DNA from: Nitrosospira sp. Nl5 | GTDB taxonomy: Bacteria; Pseudomonadota; Gammaproteobacteria; Burkholderiales; Nitrosomonadaceae | Direction of reading: 5' to 3' | NCBI RefSeq assembly: GCF_900102495.1 | Contig: NZ_FMVQ01000008.1 | Location: 62,001-126,000 of the forward strand | Length of the DNA stretch: 64,000 bases | Shown here: piece by piece, positions 1-8,751 of the stretch | Layout: each line of letters starts with the position of its first letter | Position numbering within the stretch: position 1 is the first letter of the stretch | The notes under the pieces: model-generated | What the model saw: the letters and a program-made list of their open reading frames with translations, nothing else | Databases searched by the model: none | What the model was told of the DNA's origin: nothing | Made by a program: the position numbers and the translations under genes

Positions 1-339
1 GGGCAGTGTAATTCCGCAATGAATGCCGGCGCCGATGGCAATATCTGGCATGCAGGCGGGCAATACAAGTGGGGCAGTACCACGCTTGTGGCGCAAGGGG
101 GTATGACTAACGCGCATGCGGGTGGTATTAATGCCGCCGGCGCACGCAACGTCGATAGCTTCACGGTGGGTGCTATTCACAACCTGAGCAAGCGTACCAG
201 CCTTTTTGGTGGCTACCAGCATGTCTATGTTGATAACCCAAATGCCGGAGCTGCGAATAACGTAGGTGCCATTGTTGCACCCACTTATGCAACGGGTAAT
301 CGTGCCACCTACACGATTGGTGTCCGTCACAACTTTTAA
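1..339 (+). CDS. Gram-negative porin, C-terminal fragment
   Basis: The frame is open from the first base, so only the last 112 residues are present; the ATG at 19 is internal. The sequence shows alternating short strands rich in Gly, Ala, Asn and Thr, a YKWG strand, an SKRTSLFGGYQ strand and a final GVRHNF. A terminal Phe preceded by alternating hydrophobic residues is the usual BAM recognition signal of outer-membrane beta-barrels. This matches the last strands of trimeric betaproteobacterial porins of the OmpC/Omp32 type, which let small solutes through the outer membrane. Substrate preference cannot be read from this fragment. A strong hairpin terminator follows 17 bases after the stop, so the gene ends its own transcript and is separate from the hopanoid genes downstream. 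Confidence 0.85.
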   Translation, partial: GQCNSAMNAGADGNIWHAGGQYKWGSTTLVAQGGMTNAHAGGINAAGARNVDSFTVGAIHNLSKRTSLFGGYQHVYVDNPNAGAANNVGAIVAPTYATGNRATYTIGVRHNF

Positions 340-355
340 TCGAGTTAATCAGTTG

Positions 356-385
356 AAATGGGGCGCTCCGGCGCCCCATTTTTTT
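356..385 (+). terminator. Intrinsic terminator of the porin gene
   Basis: GGGGCGC (360-366) pairs with GCGCCCC (371-377) around a TCCG loop. The stem is extended by AAAT/ATTT and followed by a run of T to 385. Confidence 0.9.
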
Positions 386-706
386 GCCGTCTTCCACACT
401 ATAAGCCCGATGTCTGAATTCGCCACTAGATTCTGGCATCACTTGAATTTGCCCGATAGAGCAGGCTGATAAAAAGTGGAAGTTGGGCGGCACAAGAAGC
501 GCACTGTGGATCATGGCGGCCAATTGGAAATACGTGAAAAAATGAACTGGAAAGTAGCTCCTCAAGTGTCGAATTCAATATGAATTCCTGGATTAAAGCC
601 GGTGTATTAACCCTGAAACGGCTGTGTGTTTAGTTTATAAAACATACGTGCTAATATACTGACGCAATAAAATGTCATAAGAAGAAGAAAAAAATAGGGA
701 GGTGAT
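386..706. other. Gap before hpnH, no long gene
   Basis: I see no convincing long reading frame here; the short ones on either strand have no ribosome binding site and overlap the porin end. From about 620 the sequence becomes AT-rich. TAATAT at 652-657 is a possible -10 box, but the matching -35 position (TTTAGT, 629-634) is poor, so the promoter is only a suggestion. Confidence 0.4.
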
Positions 707-742
707 ATGGAAGCCGTATTGCATCGTAAGAAGCTTTCGTGA
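707..742 (+). CDS. Possible 11-codon leader peptide upstream of hpnH
   Basis: The ATG at 707 follows GGAGGTGAT (698-706). This matches the 3' end of 16S rRNA over nine bases and is the strongest ribosome binding site in the region. The frame then closes after MEAVLHRKKLS. Eleven residues is too short to recognise as a protein. It lies 82 bases before hpnH and is followed directly by two inverted repeats, an arrangement seen in leader peptides that couple translation to expression of the next gene. It could also be a stray start or the remnant of a gene. There is no family evidence; the call rests only on the binding site and position. Confidence 0.3.
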   Translation: MEAVLHRKKLS

Positions 743-778
743 GCTTCAAAATAACAGGAAAATCAGTGCGGTTATTTT
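730..778 (+). promoter_or_regulatory. Two consecutive hairpins in the hpnH leader
   Basis: GAAGCT (730-735) pairs with AGCTTC (742-747) across the stop codon of the 11-codon frame. AAAATAAC (748-755) pairs with GTTATTTT (771-778). The second ends in four T and could act as a weak terminator or attenuator. The function is inferred; only the inverted repeats are seen. Confidence 0.4.
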
Positions 779-824
779 GTATGGCTATCAATTAGTTTAT
801 TGAGGTTTTTTGGAGGATTTGCTC

Positions 825-1934
825 ATGGGAGTTCCGTTGCGTCAACAGATTGCTGTAGGCAGCTATCTGATCAAGCAAAAGTTGAAAGGAGTAAAAAAAT
901 ATCCTTTGGTTCTGATGCTGGAGCCTCTGTTCCGTTGTAATTTGGCCTGTGCGGGCTGTGGCAAAATTGATTACCCTGATGACGTCCTTGATCAGCGTCT
1001 TTCGTTTGAACAATGCATGCAGGCTGTCGACGAGTGCGATGCACCGATGGTATCGATTCCCGGTGGCGAACCGCTGATACACAAGGAAATGCCGCAAATC
1101 ATTGCAGGCATTATTGCCCGGAAGAAGTATGTGTATTTGTGTACGAATGCGCTTCTGCTGAAAAAGAAGATAAACGACTATTCGCCATCTCCTTATCTGA
1201 CCTTCTCTATTCATCTGGATGGCATGAAGGAAAGGCATGACGCCTCGGTTTGCCAGGATGGGGTTTTTGATCGGGCAGTTGAGGCAATAAAGTTGTGCGT
1301 GGAAAGAGGGTTCAGGGTCACCGTAAATTGCACGCTATTTCAGGGCGAAACCCCGGCGGATGTTGCCGAATTCCTGGATTATGCGATGGAACTGGGCATC
1401 GAGGGCGCAACTATCGCGCCGGGGTTCAGCTATGAACGTGCTCCCAAGCAGGACATCTTTATTAAAGGACAGGATACCAAGAAGTTATTCCGCGGTATTT
1501 TTGACATCGGCAAGACGCGCAACTGGAAACTGAATCATTCCAAGCTTTATCTTGATTTTCTCGCAGGCAATCAGGACTATGAGTGCACCCCGTGGGGTAA
1601 CCCGACGCGTAACATATTTGGCTGGCAAAAACCCTGCTATTTATTACCGGATGAAGGTTACGCAACAAGCTTTCAGGAACTCCTGAATGATACGCCCTGG
1701 GAAAAATACGGTAACAGCAGCAATCCCAAGTGCGCCCAATGCATGGCCCATTGTGGTTATGAGGCAACCGCCGTTGAGGATACGTTGCAGCATCCGCTGA
1801 AAGCATTGCTAGCCTCTTTCAGGGGTCCCAGAACGACTGGCCCAATGGTCGCCGAGCCCACGCCTAAATGGGTGACAGAAGAACTGAAAGCTCGAAAAAC
1901 AATTGGTGGGATTCCTGTCAAAGCCGAGCGATAA
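825..1934 (+). CDS. hpnH: HpnH, adenosylhopane-forming radical SAM enzyme
   Basis: HpnH joins the 5'-deoxyadenosyl group of SAM to diploptene to make adenosylhopane, the first step toward C35 extended hopanoids. The protein of 369 residues begins MGVPLRQQ, the usual family start. The radical-SAM cluster motif CX3CX2C is at residues 38-45 (CNLACAGC), followed by the GGEPL segment that contacts SAM. The C-terminal part has the Cys-rich NPKCAQCMAHCGYE region typical of this family (DUF3463). A TTG at 810 is in frame, but the ATG at 825 was chosen because TGGAGGA lies 7 bases upstream. It heads the hopanoid block; hpnG, which acts on its product, lies 7 kb downstream on the same strand. Confidence 0.95.
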   Translation: MGVPLRQQIAVGSYLIKQKLKGVKKYPLVLMLEPLFRCNLACAGCGKIDYPDDVLDQRLSFEQCMQAVDECDAPMVSIPGGEPLIHKEMPQIIAGIIARKKYVYLCTNALLLKKKINDYSPSPYLTFSIHLDGMKERHDASVCQDGVFDRAVEAIKLCVERGFRVTVNCTLFQGETPADVAEFLDYAMELGIEGATIAPGFSYERAPKQDIFIKGQDTKKLFRGIFDIGKTRNWKLNHSKLYLDFLAGNQDYECTPWGNPTRNIFGWQKPCYLLPDEGYATSFQELLNDTPWEKYGNSSNPKCAQCMAHCGYEATAVEDTLQHPLKALLASFRGPRTTGPMVAEPTPKWVTEELKARKTIGGIPVKAER

Positions 1935-2187
1935 ACGGCACCTGCAATGACGCGCATTCAAAGTACGCCCGGCTAGCTGTGCACGGGTCTTGATGGCAAG
2001 TGCGATCGCCATCGAATTTCGTGATCATTTTGAATTTGCAATCTCGGCAAAGGACTTTCCCTGGCGGAAGTGATTGCTTGAGCGTAAAGTAGGCGGCATC
2101 ATTAGTAGAACATCATGCTGGCGATGACATGGACCTTGAACGCTACATATAAGCGCGGTTAGCGCATTTGCTGTAAAGGTTGTGAAT

Positions 2188-2817
2188 ATGAAAGTCCTGC
2201 ATGCAATCAAAGCTGTATTACGCCTCCAGATAATAGTAATGATGATGCTGGTCGCGCCCGGTTCCTGGGCGGAGACTGCGGAGCCAGGCAGTCCGAAAGA
2301 GGTCGTAAATCGCCTGCACGAAGCACTTCTCAAGGCAATGCGCGAAGGTGAAAAACTAGGTTATCAGGGCCGCTTTGAATTACTGGCTCCCGTCGTTGAC
2401 CAAACCCATGACCTCGATTTTATCGCGCGTACTACCTTGGGGGCCAACTGGACTCAGCTGGATGCGACGCAACAGCGTACTTTTACGGATATCTTCCGGA
2501 AGCTCAGCATTGGTACTTACGCGGGATGGTTTAAAAGTCACGATGGTGAGCGTTTTGAATTCGTGGAGCAGCAGTCCATGCCGCGGAATCAGGTAATGAT
2601 ACGCAGCAAGCTGGTTCCATTGAAAGGCGAGCCTGTACGTTTCGACTACATCCTGCGCCAAGGGAAAGAGGGTTGGCGCATTGTCAATATCCTGGCTGAC
2701 GGCGTCAGCGACCTTGCGCTCAAGCGGGTAGAATATCGCGCCATCCTTCAGCGTGATGGCTTCCCCAAACTCATCGACATGCTCAAGAAAAAGATCGCCC
2801 TGACCGAAGAAGACTAA
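2188..2817 (+). CDS. hpnM: HpnM, MlaC-like periplasmic lipid carrier
   Basis: This is a 209-residue member of the MlaC/Ttg2D family, periplasmic proteins that carry lipids between membranes. In hopanoid clusters it is called HpnM. Residues 1-29 form a signal peptide ending near SWA. The mature part has the family pattern PKEVVNRLHEALLKAM, then LLAPVVDQTHDLDFIARTTLG, and a C-terminal VNILADGVSDLALKRVEYRAIL. A GTG two codons earlier is possible, but the ATG at 2188 has AAGG 8 bases upstream. The 253 bases before it hold no gene. The hpnN start follows 50 bases after the stop. Transport of hopanoids by this copy is inferred from context; MlaC proper carries phospholipids. Confidence 0.9.
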   Translation: MKVLHAIKAVLRLQIIVMMMLVAPGSWAETAEPGSPKEVVNRLHEALLKAMREGEKLGYQGRFELLAPVVDQTHDLDFIARTTLGANWTQLDATQQRTFTDIFRKLSIGTYAGWFKSHDGERFEFVEQQSMPRNQVMIRSKLVPLKGEPVRFDYILRQGKEGWRIVNILADGVSDLALKRVEYRAILQRDGFPKLIDMLKKKIALTEED

Positions 2818-2867
2818 GTCAAGCCACGGAGTACCAGCGGTTGATCGTTCCAAATTCTTCCTGAAGG

Positions 2868-5525
2868 ATGGCCATACCAACCAAAGCTTCCCACAGCCGC
2901 GTCTACGGCTTTTTTTCGCGCTGGGCCGCTGCTTGTTATCGTCACGCCGCCTGGATTCTGCTCGCGGCGGGGGTGCTTGCCGTGGTCTGTGCGCTGTATA
3001 CCGCACGCAACCTCGGCATGGACACCGATACGACGGACATGCTCTCCGAGGACCTGCCATTTCGCGCCAATGACGAGCGCTATAGAAAAGCGTTCCCCCA
3101 GGATGCTGATATCATGTTGCTGGTGCTGGAGGCACCGACACCCGAGCAGGTCCATATCGCGGCACAGCGCCTCTCGGCGCGCCTGAAAAAAGATACCGGC
3201 AACTTTCAGGATGTTTACGCTCCCAACGTCGACGATTTTCTGATCCGCAACGGGCTGCTCTACGAAGACATTGCGGAACTGGAGCAAATAACCGACCGCC
3301 TGGCGGCGGCACAACCGCTGATCGCGCAAATCGCCCAGGATCCATCTCTCGAGACCTTCGCTTCCGTGCTGACCAGAGCGGTGGAGGAGTTGCGTAAAGG
3401 CCGCAGTTTCGAACTGCGACCTGTACTGCAAGGCGTTAACGCAACCTTGGAGGCGCAGCTTGCGGGGCATCCCCGGGCATTGTCATGGCAGTCCCTGTTC
3501 AGCGGCGAGCCACAGAAAAGCAGATACCAGCAGCTGATTATGGTAAAACCGGTACTGGACTATACCCAGCTGTTCCCGGCGGAACTCGCCATTACCGCAT
3601 TGCGCAATACAGCGCAGGAGCTCGGCATAACGGATGACGGCCCGGTCCGTCTGCACGTTACTGGCGAGGTAGCGTTATCGCACGAAGAGCTTAACAGCTC
3701 ATTAAGCGGCATGGAGTATGCCGGAGCGCTCTCACTGCTGCTGGTGGCGGCCGTGCTTTACGCCGGGATGCGGGCGGCCAGACCGGTACTGGTAATATTG
3801 CTCAGCCTGGTATTAGGTTTGATTTTCACCGCGGCCTTCGCCACGGTTGCCGTCGGGCACCTGAATGTGATTTCAATTGCATTTGCGGTTCTCTATATAG
3901 GACTCGGGGTGGATTATGCCATTCACTTCCTGATGCGGTATCGCGAAATATTGGAAAACGGTCGCCCCGCGGACGAGGTCATGCATGAGGCTGGCGGGGA
4001 GGTCGGCGATGCGCTCGCCGCGTGCGCTCTGACGACATCCATTGGCTTCTATGCATTCATGCCCACCGCTTACCGCGGCGTTGCGGAATTGGGGCTGATC
4101 TCGGGGACAGGGATGCTGATCAGCCTGTTCGTTACCCTGACCCTGCTGCCTGCGCTGCAACGTTATCTGCCGATGCGGCCGGCGGCGGTCTCCGGCATGG
4201 AAGAATCGCTGGGAAAATTGCTCGAGTTCACGCTGAGGTGGCGCAAATGGGTATATGCTGCCACCCTGGTTGGATTAGCCGCCGCTGTGGCCGTATTGCC
4301 CCAAGTCCGGTTCGATTACAACCTGCTGAATATGCAGAACCCAGAAGGCCGAGCGGTGCAAACTTTCCGCAAGCTTCTCGCCGACCCCGACAATTCGCCC
4401 TGGCAGGCCATCGCCCTGGCAGGGAGCCGTGATGAGGCGGAAGACTTGGCGCGGCGGCTGGCGAAGTTGCCGGAAGTAAGCAAAGCGGTCACGATTCTCG
4501 ATTTTGTGCCGGCCGAGCAGGAGGAGAAACTTCCGCTCATCGAGGAGATGGCGCTGACGATGGGGCCGATCGCGCTGGCAACGCGGCCCCAGGCGGGGGG
4601 CGAGCAACAGCCCATGCGGCAACGTGCGGAACTTGAGCTGCTTGCCTCCGCTTTGGACGGATTCATTGCCGAGCATCCCGAGCATTCCGCGTCTACAGTC
4701 GTGCGTCATCTAAGGTCGTCCCTCGCAAAGCTGTTCACCCAACTCGATGCGGCCAATGCGGAGGAAAGACGCAGACTGCTCCAGTCGGTGGAAGAGGATC
4801 TGCTTTTGACATTACCTGCTGCTTTGCAGAGTTTGCGCGCTGCCACTGAAGCCGCTCCGTTTGTGCAACAAGATCTGCCCGCGTCATTGCGCGACCGTTG
4901 GCACAGCCAATCAGGGGAATACCGGGTGGCGATTTATCCCGCCGAGGACATCGACGAGAACCAGGCGCTGCGGCGTTTTGTACGGGCGGTGCAGAAAGTG
5001 GCGCCGGAGGCCACAGGAGCGCCGATGGTAAGCCTTGAAGCAGGGGAGGCTGTCGTGGAAGCGTTCGTTCAGGCTTTCACATTGGCGCTGGCAGGAGCTA
5101 TGGTAGTGCTCCTGGTTTTGCTGCGCAGCATCGCATACTCGCTGCTGGTTCTCGCTCCTCTTCTGTTGGCCGCCACATTTACTGGTGCTTTAACCGTTCT
5201 GCTGAACGTCCCGTTCAATTTTGCCAATATTATCGCTCTGCCATTACTGCTGGGCGTCGGCATCGACAGCGCCCTGCATATGGTTCATCGAAGCCGTAAG
5301 GGCGAATCCATCAGCGAAGACCTGATTCACACGAGCACCACGCGCGCAATCTTCTACAGCGCATTGACTACGTTGGCTGGTTTCGGAAGCTTGATGTTTT
5401 CATCCCATCAAGGCACTGCCAGCATGGGGGTGCTGCTTACCGTGGGATTGAGTTTTACTCTCATCTGCACCCTTATCATACTTCCAGCACTGATGCGCGC
5501 TACAACTCACGATATAAAAGGGTAA
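2868..5525 (+). CDS. hpnN: HpnN, RND-type hopanoid transporter
   Basis: This is an 885-residue inner-membrane protein of the RND/MMPL superfamily. HpnN of other bacteria moves hopanoids from the inner to the outer membrane. The layout shows the internal duplication of the family. A first membrane helix lies at about residues 25-45 and is followed by a large periplasmic domain. A block of about five helices spans about 280-440, with the IGLGVDYAIHFLMRYRE signature. A second first-helix at about 465 precedes another periplasmic domain, and the final helices lie at about 740-880 with the parallel LLGVGIDSALHMVHRSRK signature. It sits between MlaC-like hpnM and the MlaA-like gene, which suggests the three work as one export route. 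Confidence 0.93.
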   Translation: MAIPTKASHSRVYGFFSRWAAACYRHAAWILLAAGVLAVVCALYTARNLGMDTDTTDMLSEDLPFRANDERYRKAFPQDADIMLLVLEAPTPEQVHIAAQRLSARLKKDTGNFQDVYAPNVDDFLIRNGLLYEDIAELEQITDRLAAAQPLIAQIAQDPSLETFASVLTRAVEELRKGRSFELRPVLQGVNATLEAQLAGHPRALSWQSLFSGEPQKSRYQQLIMVKPVLDYTQLFPAELAITALRNTAQELGITDDGPVRLHVTGEVALSHEELNSSLSGMEYAGALSLLLVAAVLYAGMRAARPVLVILLSLVLGLIFTAAFATVAVGHLNVISIAFAVLYIGLGVDYAIHFLMRYREILENGRPADEVMHEAGGEVGDALAACALTTSIGFYAFMPTAYRGVAELGLISGTGMLISLFVTLTLLPALQRYLPMRPAAVSGMEESLGKLLEFTLRWRKWVYAATLVGLAAAVAVLPQVRFDYNLLNMQNPEGRAVQTFRKLLADPDNSPWQAIALAGSRDEAEDLARRLAKLPEVSKAVTILDFVPAEQEEKLPLIEEMALTMGPIALATRPQAGGEQQPMRQRAELELLASALDGFIAEHPEHSASTVVRHLRSSLAKLFTQLDAANAEERRRLLQSVEEDLLLTLPAALQSLRAATEAAPFVQQDLPASLRDRWHSQSGEYRVAIYPAEDIDENQALRRFVRAVQKVAPEATGAPMVSLEAGEAVVEAFVQAFTLALAGAMVVLLVLLRSIAYSLLVLAPLLLAATFTGALTVLLNVPFNFANIIALPLLLGVGIDSALHMVHRSRKGESISEDLIHTSTTRAIFYSALTTLAGFGSLMFSSHQGTASMGVLLTVGLSFTLICTLIILPALMRATTHDIKG

Positions 5526-5722
5526 CCCTGTAATTTGCGCCGGACAAGTTTCGGCGCAGATGTTGGCACAATCTATTGAATCTGAATAAGACCGCTAGGA
5601 GGCAAACGGAGCATATTCGGGAGTCGATTGATTCCCCGCAATCCGATGTGGAACAATGGGTGCCAAAGTCGGCAATTATTGTTTATACTTCGCACCTTGT
5701 GACCACTCTGACGTAGTGAAAG

Positions 5723-6553
5723 ATGCCGCGAATTCAGAAAACTGAAACATCAACCAAGCTTGATGTCCTTGCCGGCACGAGGCATAAGCAGTTGCACGTT
5801 TTACTATTATTATGCGCGGTACTGTTTGCGGGATGCGCGACGACGCGCCCGAACAGCGCGGGCGTTGATTCGGTTGACCCGAATGAGGAAACCAATCGCA
5901 AGTTCTATAACTTCACGGATACGATCGATCGCAATATTCTGGCGCCGGTTGCCGATGTTTACATTAAGTATGTGCCGGACCCCATGCAGCGTTCCATCGG
6001 AAACTTCTACGATAATCTTGCTTACCCAAACGTGATTCTTAACGCTTTTTTGCAAGGCAAGGTGCGCCAGGGATTTCAGGACAGTTTGCGATTCGTCGTT
6101 AATTCGACTATAGGGGGAGGCGGGCTTTTTGACATGGCCGCACCCATGGGGTTGCCGCAGCACGACGAAGATTTTGGGCAAACCCTCGGTGTATGGGGCG
6201 TCAAAACAGGGTCGTATTTGTTTGTCCCCTTGATTGGACCCAGTAGCTATCGTGACGCACCGGGTATTCCTGTCAGCCTGTTCAGTAACGTTCTTTTTTA
6301 TGCGGGTTCCGTGGCAAGTCTCGCTATTACCGGACCCGTCGCCGTTTTGGGTATTGTTGACAAACGGGCGAGGCTATCCGGTCCCATGCGCATTCGTGAC
6401 CAGGCCGCGCTGGATCCTTACCTGTTCGTGCGCGAGGGATTCTTGCAACAGCGTAAACACCTGATTTATGATGGGGATCCTCCGCCCGAAAGCTACGACG
6501 ACCCGTTGGACGATGTCGTACAGAATGCGCCCGCAGCCACGCCGTTGCGCTGA
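5723..6553 (+). CDS. mlaA: MlaA/VacJ family outer-membrane lipoprotein
   Basis: The gene encodes a 276-residue lipoprotein. A hydrophobic stretch ends in the lipobox FAGC with the lipidated Cys at residue 38. The body carries the MlaA/VacJ signatures: DPNEETNRKFYNFTDTID, then NFYDNLAYPNVILNAFLQGK, RFVVNSTIGGGGLFD, and DFGQTLGVWG followed by LIGPSSYRDAPG. MlaA forms a channel in the outer membrane that removes misplaced phospholipids with porin and MlaC. Here it follows hpnM and hpnN by under 200 bases and is followed by squalene-hopene cyclase, so it probably serves the hopanoid route, an inference from context. The segment before the lipobox is longer than average, so a later start cannot be excluded. 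Confidence 0.9.
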   Translation: MPRIQKTETSTKLDVLAGTRHKQLHVLLLLCAVLFAGCATTRPNSAGVDSVDPNEETNRKFYNFTDTIDRNILAPVADVYIKYVPDPMQRSIGNFYDNLAYPNVILNAFLQGKVRQGFQDSLRFVVNSTIGGGGLFDMAAPMGLPQHDEDFGQTLGVWGVKTGSYLFVPLIGPSSYRDAPGIPVSLFSNVLFYAGSVASLAITGPVAVLGIVDKRARLSGPMRIRDQAALDPYLFVREGFLQQRKHLIYDGDPPPESYDDPLDDVVQNAPAATPLR

Positions 6554-6804
6554 GCCCGGTTTCGGGCGGAATGTGAGACAGACTCATACGCTTGGAGAAG
6601 CGGGCATCTCATCATTTCCGCCATGGAAAATGCTACTTCCCGAGCCAAAACCCCGATAATGGCAAGAAAGGCTTTGCGAGGTTGGTATGCGCATAGGAAC
6701 TCCCAATGAATCCGGTCCTCATAAACGTCGGCGGTGCTATCACAATCATGGGATGGCTTGAATTCATGTTATTCATGTTAAGTAGGTAATGCAGGTAAAA
6801 ACCA

Positions 6805-8751
6805 ATGAAAAGATTTGAAGGTATTGCCAGATCAGCGCCTCAGGATCAATACCTGAGCGCCAACAATACAAAAGCGCTGGATGATGGATTGGCTGCGGCG
6901 CGCAAGGCTCTGCTGTCTCTGCAGAAAGAGGATGGCCACTGGTGCTTCCCATTGGAGGCCGACTGCACGATCCCGGCCGAATACATACTGATGATGCACT
7001 TCATGGATGATGTGGACGTGGACCTGGAGGTCAGGCTTGCCCGATTTATCCGTGACAAGCAGGATCCCGGGCATGGCGGCTGGTCATTGTACTACGGTGG
7101 TCATTTCGATCAAAGCTGCACGGTCAAGGCGTACTATGCCCTGAAACTGGTAGGCGACTCGCCCGATGCGCCGCATATGAAGCGCGCCCGTACGGCTGTT
7201 GTGGAACATGGAGGCGCGGCGCGGGCGAACGTTTTTACGCGCATATTACTTGCCATGTATGAGCAGATCCCTTGGCGCGGTGTTCCATTTACGCCGGTAG
7301 AGATCATATTGCTGCCGCGCTGGTTTCCGTTTCACTTGAGCAAAATTGCCTACTGGTCACGAACCGTAACGGTGCCGCTGTCCATTCTCTGCAGTTTGAA
7401 AGCGCGCGCCGCGAATCCGCGCAAAATTCATATCCGCGAGCTGTTTACGAGTCCTCCGGAGGAAGAGCGAAACTATTTTCCGGTGCGCACTCACCTTAAT
7501 CGGGTATTCCTGCTCATCGAGCGCGTCGCTTCACTTTTCGAGCCGTTCATCCCCCAGGCCCTGCGCCGTATCGCGCTACGCCGGGCGGAACAGTGGATAG
7601 TGGAGCGGCTTAATGGTGATTGCGGTCTGGGAGGAATTTTTCCCGCCATGGTAAATGCCAGCGAGGCGCTGGCATTGCTGGGCTACCCCTACGAACATCC
7701 TTATCGGGAGCAGTGCCGCCAAGCACTTCGGGGGCTGTTGGTGGACGAAGGCGAGCGCGTCTGGTGCCAGCCTTGCACGTCACCCGTATGGGATACGGTC
7801 CTGGCTTCCCTCGCCTTGCAGGAAGACGCCGGTACGGATCAGCGGCCCATCCGGAAAGCCCTCGACTGGCTGGTTCCTAATCAAATACTCGATGCACCCG
7901 CCGATTGGCAGGAAGACCATCCGGGTTTGGCAGGTGGCGGCTGGGCCTTTCAGTATGCCAACCCCCATTACCCGGATCTGGACGATACCGCTGCGGTGGC
8001 ATGGGCAATGCATGAGGCGGATCCACAAGCCTATCAGGAGAATATCGTACGCGCAGCAGACTGGCTTGCCGGCATGCAGTCGCACAACGGCGGCTTCGCG
8101 GCTTTCGATAGCGACAATACGTATTACTATCTTAATGAAATCCCATTTGCTGATCACGGCGCCTTGCTTGATCCGCCTAGCAGCGACGTCACCGCCCGCT
8201 GCACTGGCTTTCTGGCGCTACATGGTGACTCCAGGCACAAGGATAACGTGGAGCGAGGTCTGGCCTATCTATTTCGCGAGCAGGAGCCTAGTGGAGCCTG
8301 GTTCGGACGCTGGGGGAGCAATTATATTTACGGTACCTGGTCGGTGCTGGAGGCGCTTCGATTGGTGGGCCTGGATACCAGCCACCTCGCTATTCGACGT
8401 GCGACACAATGGCTGAAGTCCGTACAACGCGACGACGGAGGTTGGGGCGAAAGCAACGATAGTTACGCCGAACCGCAACGCGCCGGGCAATTTGAGACGA
8501 GCACATCTTTTCAGACGGCCTGGGCGCTGCTCGCTCTCATGGCGGCAGGGGAAGGACATAGTCAGGAAGTGCGGGGTGGCATCGACTACCTGTTGCGCCA
8601 CCAGGGGAGTGACGGCCTATGGCATGACCCCTGGTTCACCGCACCCGGCTTTCCGCGGGTTTTCTACCTGAGGTATCACGGGTATGTAAAGTATTTCCCG
8701 TTCTGGGCTCTCGCCAGGTTTCATACGCTGAACCGGAAAACTTCTGTGTGA
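6805..8751 (+). CDS. shc: Squalene-hopene cyclase
   Basis: This is a 648-residue cyclase that converts squalene to hopene and hopanol in one step at the inner membrane. The catalytic DXDD motif is D391-L-D-D394-T, in the context PHYPDLDDTAAVAW. Several QW repeats of the squalene-hopene cyclase type are visible, for example GHGGWSLYYGG near residue 90, AGGGWAFQYAN near 375, NGGFAAFDSDNTYYYLNEIPFADHG-like sequence near 430-450, and SGAWFGRWGSNYIYGTWS near 495. Length is normal. The 251 bases upstream hold a tandem TTCATGTTA repeat (about 6764-6781) but no gene. The stop overlaps the hpnG start, so the two are translationally coupled and supply consecutive parts of one pathway. Confidence 0.97.
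   Translation: MKRFEGIARSAPQDQYLSANNTKALDDGLAAARKALLSLQKEDGHWCFPLEADCTIPAEYILMMHFMDDVDVDLEVRLARFIRDKQDPGHGGWSLYYGGHFDQSCTVKAYYALKLVGDSPDAPHMKRARTAVVEHGGAARANVFTRILLAMYEQIPWRGVPFTPVEIILLPRWFPFHLSKIAYWSRTVTVPLSILCSLKARAANPRKIHIRELFTSPPEEERNYFPVRTHLNRVFLLIERVASLFEPFIPQALRRIALRRAEQWIVERLNGDCGLGGIFPAMVNASEALALLGYPYEHPYREQCRQALRGLLVDEGERVWCQPCTSPVWDTVLASLALQEDAGTDQRPIRKALDWLVPNQILDAPADWQEDHPGLAGGGWAFQYANPHYPDLDDTAAVAWAMHEADPQAYQENIVRAADWLAGMQSHNGGFAAFDSDNTYYYLNEIPFADHGALLDPPSSDVTARCTGFLALHGDSRHKDNVERGLAYLFREQEPSGAWFGRWGSNYIYGTWSVLEALRLVGLDTSHLAIRRATQWLKSVQRDDGGWGESNDSYAEPQRAGQFETSTSFQTAWALLALMAAGEGHSQEVRGGIDYLLRHQGSDGLWHDPWFTAPGFPRVFYLRYHGYVKYFPFWALARFHTLNRKTSV

Noticed and set aside
2380-3060. 226-codon minus-strand frame across hpnM and hpnN
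   Set aside because: It is antisense to two genes with clear family signatures and shows no domain of its own.
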